From: Limisphaerales bacterium
Lineage (GTDB): Bacteria > Verrucomicrobiota > Verrucomicrobiia > Limisphaerales > UBA11358
Length of the DNA stretch: 11,360 nt
Reading direction: 5' to 3'
Assembly: GCA_003455565.1 (NCBI GenBank)
Contig: DMQW01000432.1
Location: forward strand, 1 to 11,360
Part shown: piece after piece, positions 1-6,975 of the stretch
How the letters are laid out: the number at the start of each line of letters is the position of its first letter
Position numbering within the stretch: position 1 is the first letter of the stretch
Position numbers and translations under genes: made by a program
The notes under the pieces: generated by a model
The model's database searches: none
What the model saw: only the letters and a program-made list of their open reading frames with translations
What the model was told of the DNA's origin: nothing

Positions 1-20
1 CGCCCGGTTGCAACCGGGCG
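1..20. repeat. Perfect 20-bp palindrome at window edge
   Basis: Bases 1-10 (cgcccggttg) are the exact reverse complement of bases 11-20, so a 10-bp GC-rich stem with no loop is possible. A second small dyad follows (cttga at 32-36, tcaag at 46-50). The stretch from 1 to about 85 does not look like the protein module that follows in the same frame. It may be the end of a dispersed palindromic repeat (REP-like), a place where draft assemblies often break. The palindrome is seen directly; the identity as a dispersed repeat is inference. Confidence 0.55.
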
Positions 21-1705
21 GAGGACTCCAGCTTGACGCGCTCTTTCAAGTCGGCCAAGCAGGACAATTAAGAAGATACAAGGGAGTAAAATCGCTGGTG
101 CTGGTGGCGGCAGACGGCGGCGACGGTTCTGACTACGACCATGCCGATTGGGGTGACGTGGCGCTGACCATGATCAACAATGGCAAACCCCGGCTCATCC
201 TGCCGCCCGTTGAGGAAGCGGTGGTGCTCACGCCGAAACCCGCGCCGACACCGCGCATCACCGGGGCAAAGGTGTTTGGGGTTCGGCCCGGTTCGCCATT
301 TCAATTTACGGTCACGGCCACGGGCGACCGGCCGATGAGTTTTTCGGCGGATGGTTTGCCGTCGGGTTTGCAACTCGACGCGCAAAGCGGCCGAATCACC
401 GGCAAGCTGGACACGACCGGAGAGTCTGTGGTGACGCTCCACGCCAAAAACGCATTGGACCAAACCGAACGGAAATTGAAGATAGTTTGCGGCGCGCAAA
501 TCGGCCTCACGCCGGCGCTGGGTTGGAACAGTTGGAATTGTTTTGCCAACGCGGTGACGGAGGACCGGATCAAAGCTGCCGCAGATGCGATGGTCAACAG
601 CGGGCTGATCAATCACGGCTGGACCTACATCAACATTGACGACTACTGGCAGGTGCATCGCGATTCGCGCGACGCAACGTTGCAGGGGCCGCAGCGCGCT
701 GCGGATGGCCGGATTCTGCCCAATCCGCGCTTTCCCGACATGAAGGCGCTCACCGATTATGTCCACGACAAGGGACTGAAGATTGGCCTCTATTCCTCGC
801 CCGGTCCGTGGACCTGCGGCGGTTGCGTCGGCAGTTTTGACCACGAACTTCAGGACGCGCAGCAATATGCCGCGTGGGGTTTTGATTATCTCAAATACGA
901 CTGGTGCTCCTACAGCCCCAGTTTGGAAGCCGAGCGCGGCAACACGAATTGGAGTCCGAAGGCCGTGCGCAATCTGAACGGCACGCCCAATAATCTGACG
1001 CAGCTCAAGCTGCCTTACCAGGTGATGCAGGAAGCGTTGCTGAAGCAGCCGCGCGACATCCTTTACAGCCTTTGCCAATACGGCGCGGGCGACGTTTGGA
1101 AATGGGGCACGGAAGTCAGCGGCAATTCATGGCGCACCACCGGCGACATCAATGACAGTTGGGGCAGCATGGCGGGCATCGGCTTCAAGCAGGCCGGCCA
1201 CGAGCAGTATGCCGGCCCGGGGCATTTCAACGATCCAGACATGCTGGTCGTCGGCAAGGTGGGCTGGGGAAATTTGCATCCCACGCGCCTCAGACCGAAC
1301 GAGCAATACACGCACATCAGCCTATGGTGTCTGCTGGCCTCGCCGCTGCTGATCGGCTGCGACATGACACAACTCGACGAGTTCACCTTGAACCTGCTGA
1401 CCAACGATGAAGTGCTGGACGTGAATCAAGACCCGCTCGGACGTCAGGCGGCTCGCGTCGCCCAAAACGGAATGCTCGAAGTGTGGGCCAAGGATTTGGA
1501 AGACGGCTCGAAAGCAGTCGGCCTGTTCAATCGTGGTTCAAGCGAGGAATCCATCACGGCAAACTGGGCCGACCTCGGCCTGACCGGCGGGCAAACCGTC
1601 CGCGATCTATGGCGTCAAAAAGACCTTGGTAAGTTCACGGGAGAATTTGAAGCCAAAGTTGGCCGTCACGGAGTTGTGCTGTTAAAGTTCAGCCTGGCAA
1701 AGTGA
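2..1705 (+). CDS. GH27 alpha-galactosidase-type enzyme, 5'-partial (NPCBM remnant + Ig-like + GH27)
   Basis: Retaining exo-glycosidase of family GH27, expected to release terminal alpha-D-galactose (some members act on beta-L-arabinopyranose); probably exported, though its N-terminus is missing. The frame is open to the window edge with no convincing start. Residues are numbered from the TTG codon at base 8. Residues about 26-56 match the end of an NPCBM module (DGGDGSDYDHADW). Residues 82-160 form a putative Ig/cadherin-like module (He_PIG type, with LPSGLQLDAQSGRITG). The catalytic barrel starts at 169 with PALGWNSWNCF. D298 in YLKYDWC is the expected nucleophile and D380 in WRTTGD the acid/base; AGPGHFNDPDM (402-412) is a further family signature. 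Residues about 485-563 form the usual C-terminal beta-sandwich. The stop is TGA at 1703-1705, convergent with the GH43 gene. The first 26 or so codons do not resemble NPCBM, so the 5' end is either truncated by a repeat or chimeric. Family assignment is firm; substrate is inferred. Confidence 0.93.
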   Translation, partial: ARLQPGGGLQLDALFQVGQAGQLRRYKGVKSLVLVAADGGDGSDYDHADWGDVALTMINNGKPRLILPPVEEAVVLTPKPAPTPRITGAKVFGVRPGSPFQFTVTATGDRPMSFSADGLPSGLQLDAQSGRITGKLDTTGESVVTLHAKNALDQTERKLKIVCGAQIGLTPALGWNSWNCFANAVTEDRIKAAADAMVNSGLINHGWTYINIDDYWQVHRDSRDATLQGPQRAADGRILPNPRFPDMKALTDYVHDKGLKIGLYSSPGPWTCGGCVGSFDHELQDAQQYAAWGFDYLKYDWCSYSPSLEAERGNTNWSPKAVRNLNGTPNNLTQLKLPYQVMQEALLKQPRDILYSLCQYGAGDVWKWGTEVSGNSWRTTGDINDSWGSMAGIGFKQAGHEQYAGPGHFNDPDMLVVGKVGWGNLHPTRLRPNEQYTHISLWCLLASPLLIGCDMTQLDEFTLNLLTNDEVLDVNQDPLGRQAARVAQNGMLEVWAKDLEDGSKAVGLFNRGSSEESITANWADLGLTGGQTVRDLWRQKDLGKFTGEFEAKVGRHGVVLLKFSLAK

Positions 1706-1734
1706 CCGCTCGAATTACATTAATTGGCACGGAG

Positions 1735-1757
1735 CGAATAAGGTTGTCGCTTATTCG
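1735..1757. terminator. Short hairpin between convergent genes (weak terminator candidate)
   Basis: cgaataag at 1735-1742 pairs perfectly with cttattcg at 1750-1757 around a 7-base loop, in the 45-base gap between the convergent GH27 and GH43 genes. The right arm includes the TAA stop of the GH43 gene (1751-1753 on the minus strand). The stem is AT-rich and no U tract follows on either strand, so termination activity is doubtful. Confidence 0.3.
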
Positions 1758-3070
1758 AAGCGAATCCAATCCAGATCAACCTGGTTGTTTTCATTCTGAA
1801 TGACGAACAGATTGTGGGTGCCGGTCGGAACGCTTTGGAGTTTTGCCTCGATGACTTTCCATTCAGCATCCTTCCCGATTTCAACCCGTGCAACCAAAGG
1901 GCCATCCGCTTTATCGAGGCGGATTTCGATCAATCCTCCTGTGGATGAGGCGGACCCGACATTCACTGACTTCAATCCGCTCTGTCCGAATTCAACCTGA
2001 TCGAATTGAACCCAGGTGTTTTTTCCATCAAGCGCAATTTTCCATCCGGCAAACGTATTCGTCGCATCCAGGAATGAAACCGTCACGCCCTCCTTGCTGA
2101 TGGCACTATACCGGTCAATTTGGATTTTGCTTTTGGCATCCACAATTCCGACTCCACGCAGGGTGGGGTTGACCTTCTGGATTGTCCCGTCTTCATTGAA
2201 AAAGAGCTTATCGGCTCGGATGGCCCGGTTCTTGTCAAATTGCGGGGATAAATCCTTGTCGTGATAAAACAAATACCACTGGCCCTTGTATTCAACTATG
2301 GATTGATGAACCGTCCAGCAACCGCTGGCTGCTTCATCCAGAATGACTCCCGCCGGCTTGTAAGGTCCGATGGGATTGGTGCTGGTGGCGTATTCCAGCC
2401 GTTCGATCTTGTTTTGCACGTGCGGATACGTCAGATAATAAATTCCATTCCGCTCAAACGGAAATGGACCTTCGATCAGCCCCGTGAAGGGCAGATTTGT
2501 GATCACCAGTGGCGGCCCATCTAACTCCAGCATATTTTCCTTCAGCTTGGCAACCGATATTCTGCCCCGCGCCCAAAAAATATAGGCGGTCCCATCCTTA
2601 TCCATGAGCACGCCGGGATCAATTCCGCCCGCGCCCGCCAAGGGCTTTTCCTCCGGCTTGAAGGGGCCGTAGGGCTTGTCCGCCACGGCAACCCCGATTC
2701 TGCCCCCGACGGGAAAATAGAAAAAATATTTTCCATTTTTGTAAACGCAATCCGGTGCCCACATATCGAACGAGGTGCGACCAAGCCAAGGAACATTGGT
2801 CTGGTTCAATATGACTCCGTGATCCGTCCAATCCGTTAAATTCTCGGAGGAGAACACGTGATAGTCTTCCATCACAAACCAGTTGGTTCGGCCTCTACCC
2901 GGGCTGGCGGGAATATCATGCGAAGGATAAACGTAAACCCTGCCCTCAAATACCCTAGCGGTCGGATCGGCAGTGAATTGATCCGTTATGAAAGGATTTG
3001 TGGCAAAGGTGTTGTTTAGAAACAGTCCACCAAAACCCAACGCCACCAGATAAAGTTTACAGTTTTTCAT
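1751..3070 (-). CDS. GH43 arabinofuranosidase/beta-xylosidase-type enzyme with CBM6-like C-terminus
   Basis: Inverting five-bladed beta-propeller glycosidase of family GH43, a family that removes alpha-L-arabinofuranose or beta-D-xylose from arabinan or arabinoxylan. The 439-residue protein starts with a signal peptide (MKNCKLYLVALGFGG, likely cleaved after NTFA at about 23), so it is exported. The family catalytic triad is visible: D35 in TADPTARV (general base), D151 in GGIDPGV (pKa modulator) and E200 in LIEGPF (general acid). H255 in TVHQSIVE fits the conserved blade-5 histidine. Residues about 315-439 form a CBM6-like beta-sandwich ending in VDLDWIRFE. The ATG at 3070 is preferred over an upstream start at 3169 because it places the signal peptide at the N-terminus. 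The GH51 stop lies 171 bases upstream on the same strand, so co-transcription is plausible. Seven hand-counted 60-base lines average about 49% GC, lower than the GH2 gene. Subfamily and exact linkage cannot be fixed by eye. Confidence 0.92.
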   Translation of the reverse strand: MKNCKLYLVALGFGGLFLNNTFATNPFITDQFTADPTARVFEGRVYVYPSHDIPASPGRGRTNWFVMEDYHVFSSENLTDWTDHGVILNQTNVPWLGRTSFDMWAPDCVYKNGKYFFYFPVGGRIGVAVADKPYGPFKPEEKPLAGAGGIDPGVLMDKDGTAYIFWARGRISVAKLKENMLELDGPPLVITNLPFTGLIEGPFPFERNGIYYLTYPHVQNKIERLEYATSTNPIGPYKPAGVILDEAASGCWTVHQSIVEYKGQWYLFYHDKDLSPQFDKNRAIRADKLFFNEDGTIQKVNPTLRGVGIVDAKSKIQIDRYSAISKEGVTVSFLDATNTFAGWKIALDGKNTWVQFDQVEFGQSGLKSVNVGSASSTGGLIEIRLDKADGPLVARVEIGKDAEWKVIEAKLQSVPTGTHNLFVIQNENNQVDLDWIRFE

Positions 3071-3199
3071 TTTTATGTCTTTAGACTTTGTATGTCCGGC
3101 GGGTGTCCATGTTGAAAGCCACTTGCGCCTTCCAATCGGCTTGATGCCAAAACCTGACTGCCACGGCATTCGTTACCGAGGCGCGCCACCTAATACGTC

Positions 3200-3240
3200 T
3201 TAGCCGACGCCTGTCAAAAGTCATGACTGATACCGGCTAA
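3200..3240 (-). other. GH51-GH43 intergenic dyad
   Basis: In the 171-base gap between the GH51 stop and the GH43 start, ttagccg (3200-3206) pairs exactly with cggctaa (3234-3240) around a 27-base loop that contains the small palindrome gtcatgac (3220-3227). There is no following U tract on the minus strand. It could be a partial terminator, an RNA-processing hairpin or chance. I could not identify a convincing promoter for the GH43 gene in the rest of the gap. Confidence 0.25.
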
Positions 3241-3241
3241 A

Positions 3242-5308
3242 TCACTTTGCCTGCAATTCCAGAACCGTGATCGAACAGGGTGGATAAATGCGGGTGAAGC
3301 TGGTGCCGAGATTCTTGATCTTTTCGGTCACCGGAACGACATGCTGCGGATCCTTGAGGGTGTTGGTCTCGCTGCGTTTGGCGGCTTTGAGCACAGTTGT
3401 GGTGCCTTTGGAGGCGACGGATTTCACGCCGGTGATATCAATTTTGACCGGTTGCGGAGTGTCAGAGCGGTTCACAATCTTGACAATGATCTTGCCATGC
3501 TTCGTGTCGCGCGTGGCGGAATAAAAAATGGATTTCACATCGTTGGTTTTTGCCTGTCCATTCCCGCGTCGGCCAGCCTGAACCCATTGGTAAGTCGGCA
3601 GATACTCTGACTTGGTCACCAGCACTTCGTCGCCCTGATGCAGACTGAATATTTTTTGCACATAATATGACGGCGAGCCGTAGCTGGTCAGCGCGTCGTA
3701 ACCAATAAGGTCGCTCGCCCACTGCATGGAACGATTGTTACCGCTGACTTGGCTAACGTTCACAAACAAGGGCGCGAAGCAATGCATCAGCACGATGTCG
3801 GCGTTGCGTTCCATGCAGCAGATCCAAGCGGCATCGCCGAGCGCACCGGCCATGTTGGGCGCAGGCGAGCCGACACGGGTGGCCCATTCGCCGACAAAAA
3901 TTTTGGTCGGGATGCTGCGGTCACGCGCGTCATACATGAAGGATTGCGCTTCCATTTCCTCCTCAGAACGATAGTAATGTTCGTCATTCAAATCCGCCGT
4001 GCGGCTCTTGACATCCGTGGTGGAGATGATTTTGAACTGCGGATATTTGGCCCTGATGGCATCGAAGAATTGCGCAAACCGGCCTTCGTAGCTGCCGGAA
4101 CGGTCGAAGAAATCCTCGTTGCCGATTTCTACATAACGCAGCGGAAATGGATTCGGATAGCCGTCCTTGATGCGTTGAGCGCCCCATTTCGTGGAGGCGT
4201 CGCCGGTGACATATTCAATTTCTTCAAGGGCTTCCTGAACGTAAGGCTCCAATGCCGGGCCGTTGGTGAGATGATCGCGGTTCAACGTGTAACCGGCAAA
4301 TACGGCCAGCACCGGCTCCATGCCGATGTCCTGGCACCAGCCGAGGAATTCCGGCAGCCCGAAGCCGTCTGTGGACCAATAGCCCCAGCAACTTTTGTGG
4401 CCGGGACGCTGTTCCACCGGGCCGACCATTTGCTTCCAGTTGAAGCGTTCGTTGAAACTATTGCCCTCGACATAATTGCCGCCGGGGAAACGCAGAAACT
4501 TTGGCTGCGCGTCGGTGAGCAGTTGGGAAATGTCCGCACGGTCGCCGTTCGGACGGTTCTTGTAAGTCGGAGGGAACAAGGAAACCTGTTGCAGCCAAAT
4601 TGTTCCAGGTGTGGTCGTGGTGATTTTAAAAACATTTTCCTTCGACGGCTTCACACTCTTCGTCTTGAGCGTCACGTCAAACTTTTTCCAATCGCCCGTG
4701 ACGCCGGAAATTGTCTCGCTCGCAAAAACTTTTCCATTCGTGCTTTCGATGCTGGCCGTCATCGGGCCGGTGAATCCGGGCGACGCCTTGGCGAAGAACG
4801 AAGCTTTGTAGGCCGTCTTGGGCTCCACCGGAATCCCCCAATAGCCGCCGTTGGCGATGCCCGCTGGGGATGTTTTTGACGCAGCCGCCGCGTCAACCTT
4901 GAGACTTACGTTCAGCGCGTCATTCAACGGAGCGTTTGTGTCGAGCACCAGGGCCGCGCCGCCGACGCTGCTCCAGAATCTCGGGGCGACATTGGCGGCA
5001 AACTTGGCGGGATAATATTTCGCCGGGTCATAGACGTCCGGCTTGATGGGCTGCAGGAGCGAGTCGGACTTGAAGGTGCGGTTGCGGATCAGTTCGCCGT
5101 AAAGCCCGCCTTCAAAGGCATAATTGATCTCCTCGGTCATCAGGCCGTAAAACGTCGGCGGCATCTTGGCGGTGACCTTGTCGGCCTGAATCTGCACGAA
5201 CGGCAGATTCGTTTGCGAGAACGCAACGGTTGTGGCAAATAAAACAGAAATGTAAATTGCAGGCATGGTGATCACCAGGTGCCGCGTGAGTGGTTTAATT
5301 AGGTTCAT
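3242..5308 (-). CDS. GH51 alpha-L-arabinofuranosidase with inserted carbohydrate-binding module
   Basis: Retaining exo-enzyme of family GH51, expected to release terminal alpha-L-arabinofuranose from arabinan, arabinoxylan or arabinogalactan. The 688-residue protein has a hydrophobic N-terminus (about 11-31, ending ATTVAFSQ), so it is exported. Residues 37-80 (FYGLMTEEINYAFEGGLYGELIRNR) are the N-terminal part typical of the longer GH51 form. Residues about 108-247 form a CBM4/9-like beta-sandwich insert. The barrel follows, with FLRFPGGNYVEG at 271-282. E398 in YVEIGNEDF is the acid/base and E474 in FVGEWA the nucleophile. The C-terminal beta domain ends with PPCSITVLEL. The length exceeds that of the usual cytoplasmic bacterial GH51 enzymes and fits the secreted, CBM-bearing type. 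The start at 5308 has an A-rich leader but no Shine-Dalgarno motif; M15 is a possible alternative. It is the first gene of the leftward unit, reading away from the divergent region it shares with the esterases. Confidence 0.95.
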   Translation of the reverse strand: MNLIKPLTRHLVITMPAIYISVLFATTVAFSQTNLPFVQIQADKVTAKMPPTFYGLMTEEINYAFEGGLYGELIRNRTFKSDSLLQPIKPDVYDPAKYYPAKFAANVAPRFWSSVGGAALVLDTNAPLNDALNVSLKVDAAAASKTSPAGIANGGYWGIPVEPKTAYKASFFAKASPGFTGPMTASIESTNGKVFASETISGVTGDWKKFDVTLKTKSVKPSKENVFKITTTTPGTIWLQQVSLFPPTYKNRPNGDRADISQLLTDAQPKFLRFPGGNYVEGNSFNERFNWKQMVGPVEQRPGHKSCWGYWSTDGFGLPEFLGWCQDIGMEPVLAVFAGYTLNRDHLTNGPALEPYVQEALEEIEYVTGDASTKWGAQRIKDGYPNPFPLRYVEIGNEDFFDRSGSYEGRFAQFFDAIRAKYPQFKIISTTDVKSRTADLNDEHYYRSEEEMEAQSFMYDARDRSIPTKIFVGEWATRVGSPAPNMAGALGDAAWICCMERNADIVLMHCFAPLFVNVSQVSGNNRSMQWASDLIGYDALTSYGSPSYYVQKIFSLHQGDEVLVTKSEYLPTYQWVQAGRRGNGQAKTNDVKSIFYSATRDTKHGKIIVKIVNRSDTPQPVKIDITGVKSVASKGTTTVLKAAKRSETNTLKDPQHVVPVTEKIKNLGTSFTRIYPPCSITVLELQAK

Positions 5309-5694
5309 AATTTTTTTTGCATCAATAATTTCGCGTTCGTGAGTTTATGTCTGAACGGGCATCGTTAGTGTTTCTCGGTCTTCGTCCTTTCGGCGGACGG
5401 TTTCTGTGGTGCGGTGCAAAATGTATCTGGAATGTCGGCGGCGAGTTATATGACGGTTGTCATATTGGCCGGAGCGAGAACTTTATCCGAAGCTGTGTGC
5501 AATCATTCACCATGTCACGAATGGAAAAATCTCATTCTCCTCCAATAGTCTTCAGACGTGTCATATCAAATCAATCTCTGGATGGTGGATCCGACCGTGT
5601 TTTTGGAAAAATTTGTCGTGAATACTGGCGGGCTGGGTTTCCTGCGGATCCGTTTCGGACATGCTTTGAGTCAATTCAACAAACAAAATAATTC
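5309..5694. promoter_or_regulatory. Divergent intergenic region between GH51 and the esterase pair
   Basis: This 386-base gap separates two divergently read units, so both must start their transcripts here or upstream of it. It is visibly AT-richer than the flanking genes. It contains the dyad at 5448-5465, three same-strand TGTCA motifs (5458, 5513, 5559), a small hairpin cgtcc/ggacg (5383-5387 with 5395-5399) and two ggatccg copies (near 5587 and 5646). TTGTCA at 5457-5462 resembles a -35 box, but no good -10 follows, so I do not call a specific promoter. A 114-residue frame at 5347-5691 has no recognisable domain and is judged non-coding. That this is a regulatory region is inferred from geometry. 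Confidence 0.6.
5448..5465. promoter_or_regulatory. Operator-like dyad ATATGAC-N4-GTCATAT
   Basis: Perfect 7-bp arms around the spacer ggtt, lying roughly mid-way in the divergent gap (140 bases from the GH51 start, about 230 from the esterase start). The half-site GTCATAT recurs as a direct copy at 5560-5566, 101 bases to the right. The size and symmetry suit a dimeric transcription factor, but no regulator gene lies in the window and I cannot match the motif to a named family. Confidence 0.4.
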
Positions 5695-6924
5695 ATGAAA
5701 ACAAAACTCATATTGCTTGCGGTGGCTTCCGTTGCTGCGAGCCAGCTTTGCATGGCACAAACAAACCAGCCCATGATGAAGGATTTCAAGCCTTCGAGCT
5801 TAAACCAGCCCGGTCAGCAATATCCGCAGGTCAACTCGCAACGCTACGCACGATTCCACATCGTGGCACCCCAAGCCCAAAGCGTCCGCGTGAGCTTGGG
5901 TCTGGGCGGACGCGGGGGCACCGCCCTCACGAAAGCTGAAGACGGCTCTTGGACAGGCACCACGGAGGGACCAATGGACGAAGGTTTCCACTACTACCAT
6001 CTCTCGGTTGATGGGGGAACATTCAACGATCCCGGCACCTTGAACTTCTACGGTTCAACTCGCTGGGAAAGCGGCATCGAAATCCCTGCTCATGATCAGG
6101 ATTTTTACGCGTTGAAGGACGTTCCGCACGGCCAGGTGCAGATGGTTCTCTTCCCCTCGAAATTCACCAACACCATCCCCGTGCGAACCGCTTTCGTTTA
6201 TACGCCGCCAGATTACGACAAGGATCCGGCGAAGCGTTATCCGGTGCTGTATTTGCAGCACGGCTGGGGCGAAAATGAGTATGCTTGGTGGAACCAAGGC
6301 CACGCCAATCTGATCATGGATAACCTGATCGCCGAAAACAAGGCAAGGCCGTTTATCATCGTGATGACCTACGGCATGACGAACGAGGGCATGCGCCCGG
6401 GTGGACGCAGGCCGGGCGGACTGGGTGGTGCCGCAACTACGAATGCAGTTGCTGCCAACGCTGCCAGCAACGCCCCGGCTCGTGGTTCCGGTGGCTTCCC
6501 GAATTTTAACGTCGCGGGATTCGAGACCGTTCTCGTTGACGAACTGATCCCGTATATTGACGCCAACTTCCGCACTCTCGCTGATCAACCGCATCGCGGC
6601 ATGGCCGGCCTGTCCATGGGCGGAATGGAAACCCACAGCATCACCCTGAAACATCTCGACACATTCTCCCACATCGGTCTCTTGAGCGGCGGCGTCATCT
6701 CTCCCGCTGATGTCACTAACACGCCCAGTTTCAAGGAGAAAGTCAAAGTTGTGTTCTGCAGTTGCGGCAGCCGCGAGAATCCCGGCAACATCAACGCCAA
6801 TCACGAAGCCCTTGATCAGATTGGCATCAAGAACACCGCGTATGTTTCGCCGGACACGGCCCACGAGTTCCAGACGTGGCGTCGGAGCTTGCACGAAATG
6901 GCACCGTTGCTGTTTCAGGATTGA
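5695..6924 (+). CDS. CE1-type esterase with N-terminal CBM48/E-set-like domain (feruloyl or acetyl esterase candidate)
   Basis: Secreted alpha/beta-hydrolase of the esterase D/CE1 group, which cleaves feruloyl or acetyl esters on plant polysaccharides. It has 409 residues. The signal peptide is residues 1-21, probably cleaved after CMA; the cysteine at 19 is not in a lipobox. Residues about 45-140 form a CBM48/early-set beta domain (YARFHIVAPQAQSVRVSLG; later GFHYYHLSVDG). The hydrolase domain follows, with YPVLYLQHGWGENE (182-195), nucleophile S307 in GLSMGG and H390 in DTAHEFQTW. The acid position, aligned with the neighbouring esterase, is E361 in CGSRENP rather than the usual aspartate. 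Residues 231-272 are a low-complexity Gly/Ala/Asn-rich insertion. The ATG at 5695 follows an A-rich leader without a Shine-Dalgarno motif. It is the first gene of the rightward unit, 51 bases ahead of a second esterase. Family is firm; the ester cleaved is inference. Confidence 0.9.
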   Translation: MKTKLILLAVASVAASQLCMAQTNQPMMKDFKPSSLNQPGQQYPQVNSQRYARFHIVAPQAQSVRVSLGLGGRGGTALTKAEDGSWTGTTEGPMDEGFHYYHLSVDGGTFNDPGTLNFYGSTRWESGIEIPAHDQDFYALKDVPHGQVQMVLFPSKFTNTIPVRTAFVYTPPDYDKDPAKRYPVLYLQHGWGENEYAWWNQGHANLIMDNLIAENKARPFIIVMTYGMTNEGMRPGGRRPGGLGGAATTNAVAANAASNAPARGSGGFPNFNVAGFETVLVDELIPYIDANFRTLADQPHRGMAGLSMGGMETHSITLKHLDTFSHIGLLSGGVISPADVTNTPSFKEKVKVVFCSCGSRENPGNINANHEALDQIGIKNTAYVSPDTAHEFQTWRRSLHEMAPLLFQD

Positions 6925-6975
6925 TGCCGCGCACAATTTTTTTTCAATCCAATCCAATTGCATAAGTTTATTAAA
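6925..6975 (+). other. Short spacer between the two esterases
   Basis: This 51-base spacer holds a run of eight T residues (6937-6944) shortly after the first esterase's stop, with no GC-rich hairpin in front of it, so it is not a standard intrinsic terminator. The close spacing and same orientation suggest co-transcription. No Shine-Dalgarno motif precedes the ATG at 6976; the leader is AT-rich (gtttattaaa). Confidence 0.4.

Noticed and set aside
68..1078. 336-residue open frame on the minus strand opposite the GH27 gene
   Set aside because: Antisense shadow of a motif-supported gene, with composition dominated by Arg/Val/His and no recognisable domain.
3071..3169. Upstream start extending the GH43 protein by 33 residues
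   Set aside because: The extension is polar and would place the obvious signal peptide in the interior; the ATG at 3070 gives a normal secreted N-terminus.
3749..4879. 376-residue open frame on the plus strand opposite the GH51 gene
   Set aside because: It lies fully antisense to a gene with clear catalytic motifs, is rich in Arg/Ala/Gly as expected from a shadow frame, and shows no domain or signal peptide.
5457..5487. Sigma-70-like promoter beginning with TTGTCA
   Set aside because: The -35-like hexamer overlaps the dyad, and no hexamer resembling TATAAT is found at 16-19 bases' distance.
5347..5691. 114-residue open frame in the divergent intergenic region
   Set aside because: No recognisable domain or convincing start context, scattered Cys/Trp/Arg composition, and it fills an AT-rich region where promoters of both flanking genes are expected. 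A real small gene cannot be fully excluded.
5695..5760. Possible lipoprotein signal in the first esterase (Cys at residue 19)
   Set aside because: The residues before the cysteine are S-Q-L, which lacks the small residue required just before the lipobox cysteine; cleavage after CMA by signal peptidase I is more likely.
6931..6950. T8 run after the first esterase as an intrinsic terminator
   Set aside because: No GC-rich stem precedes the T run, and the next gene follows in the same orientation within 51 bases.
6958..6975. TTG start extending the second esterase by six residues
   Set aside because: The ATG at 6976 directly begins a standard signal peptide; the TTG has no supporting ribosome binding site.
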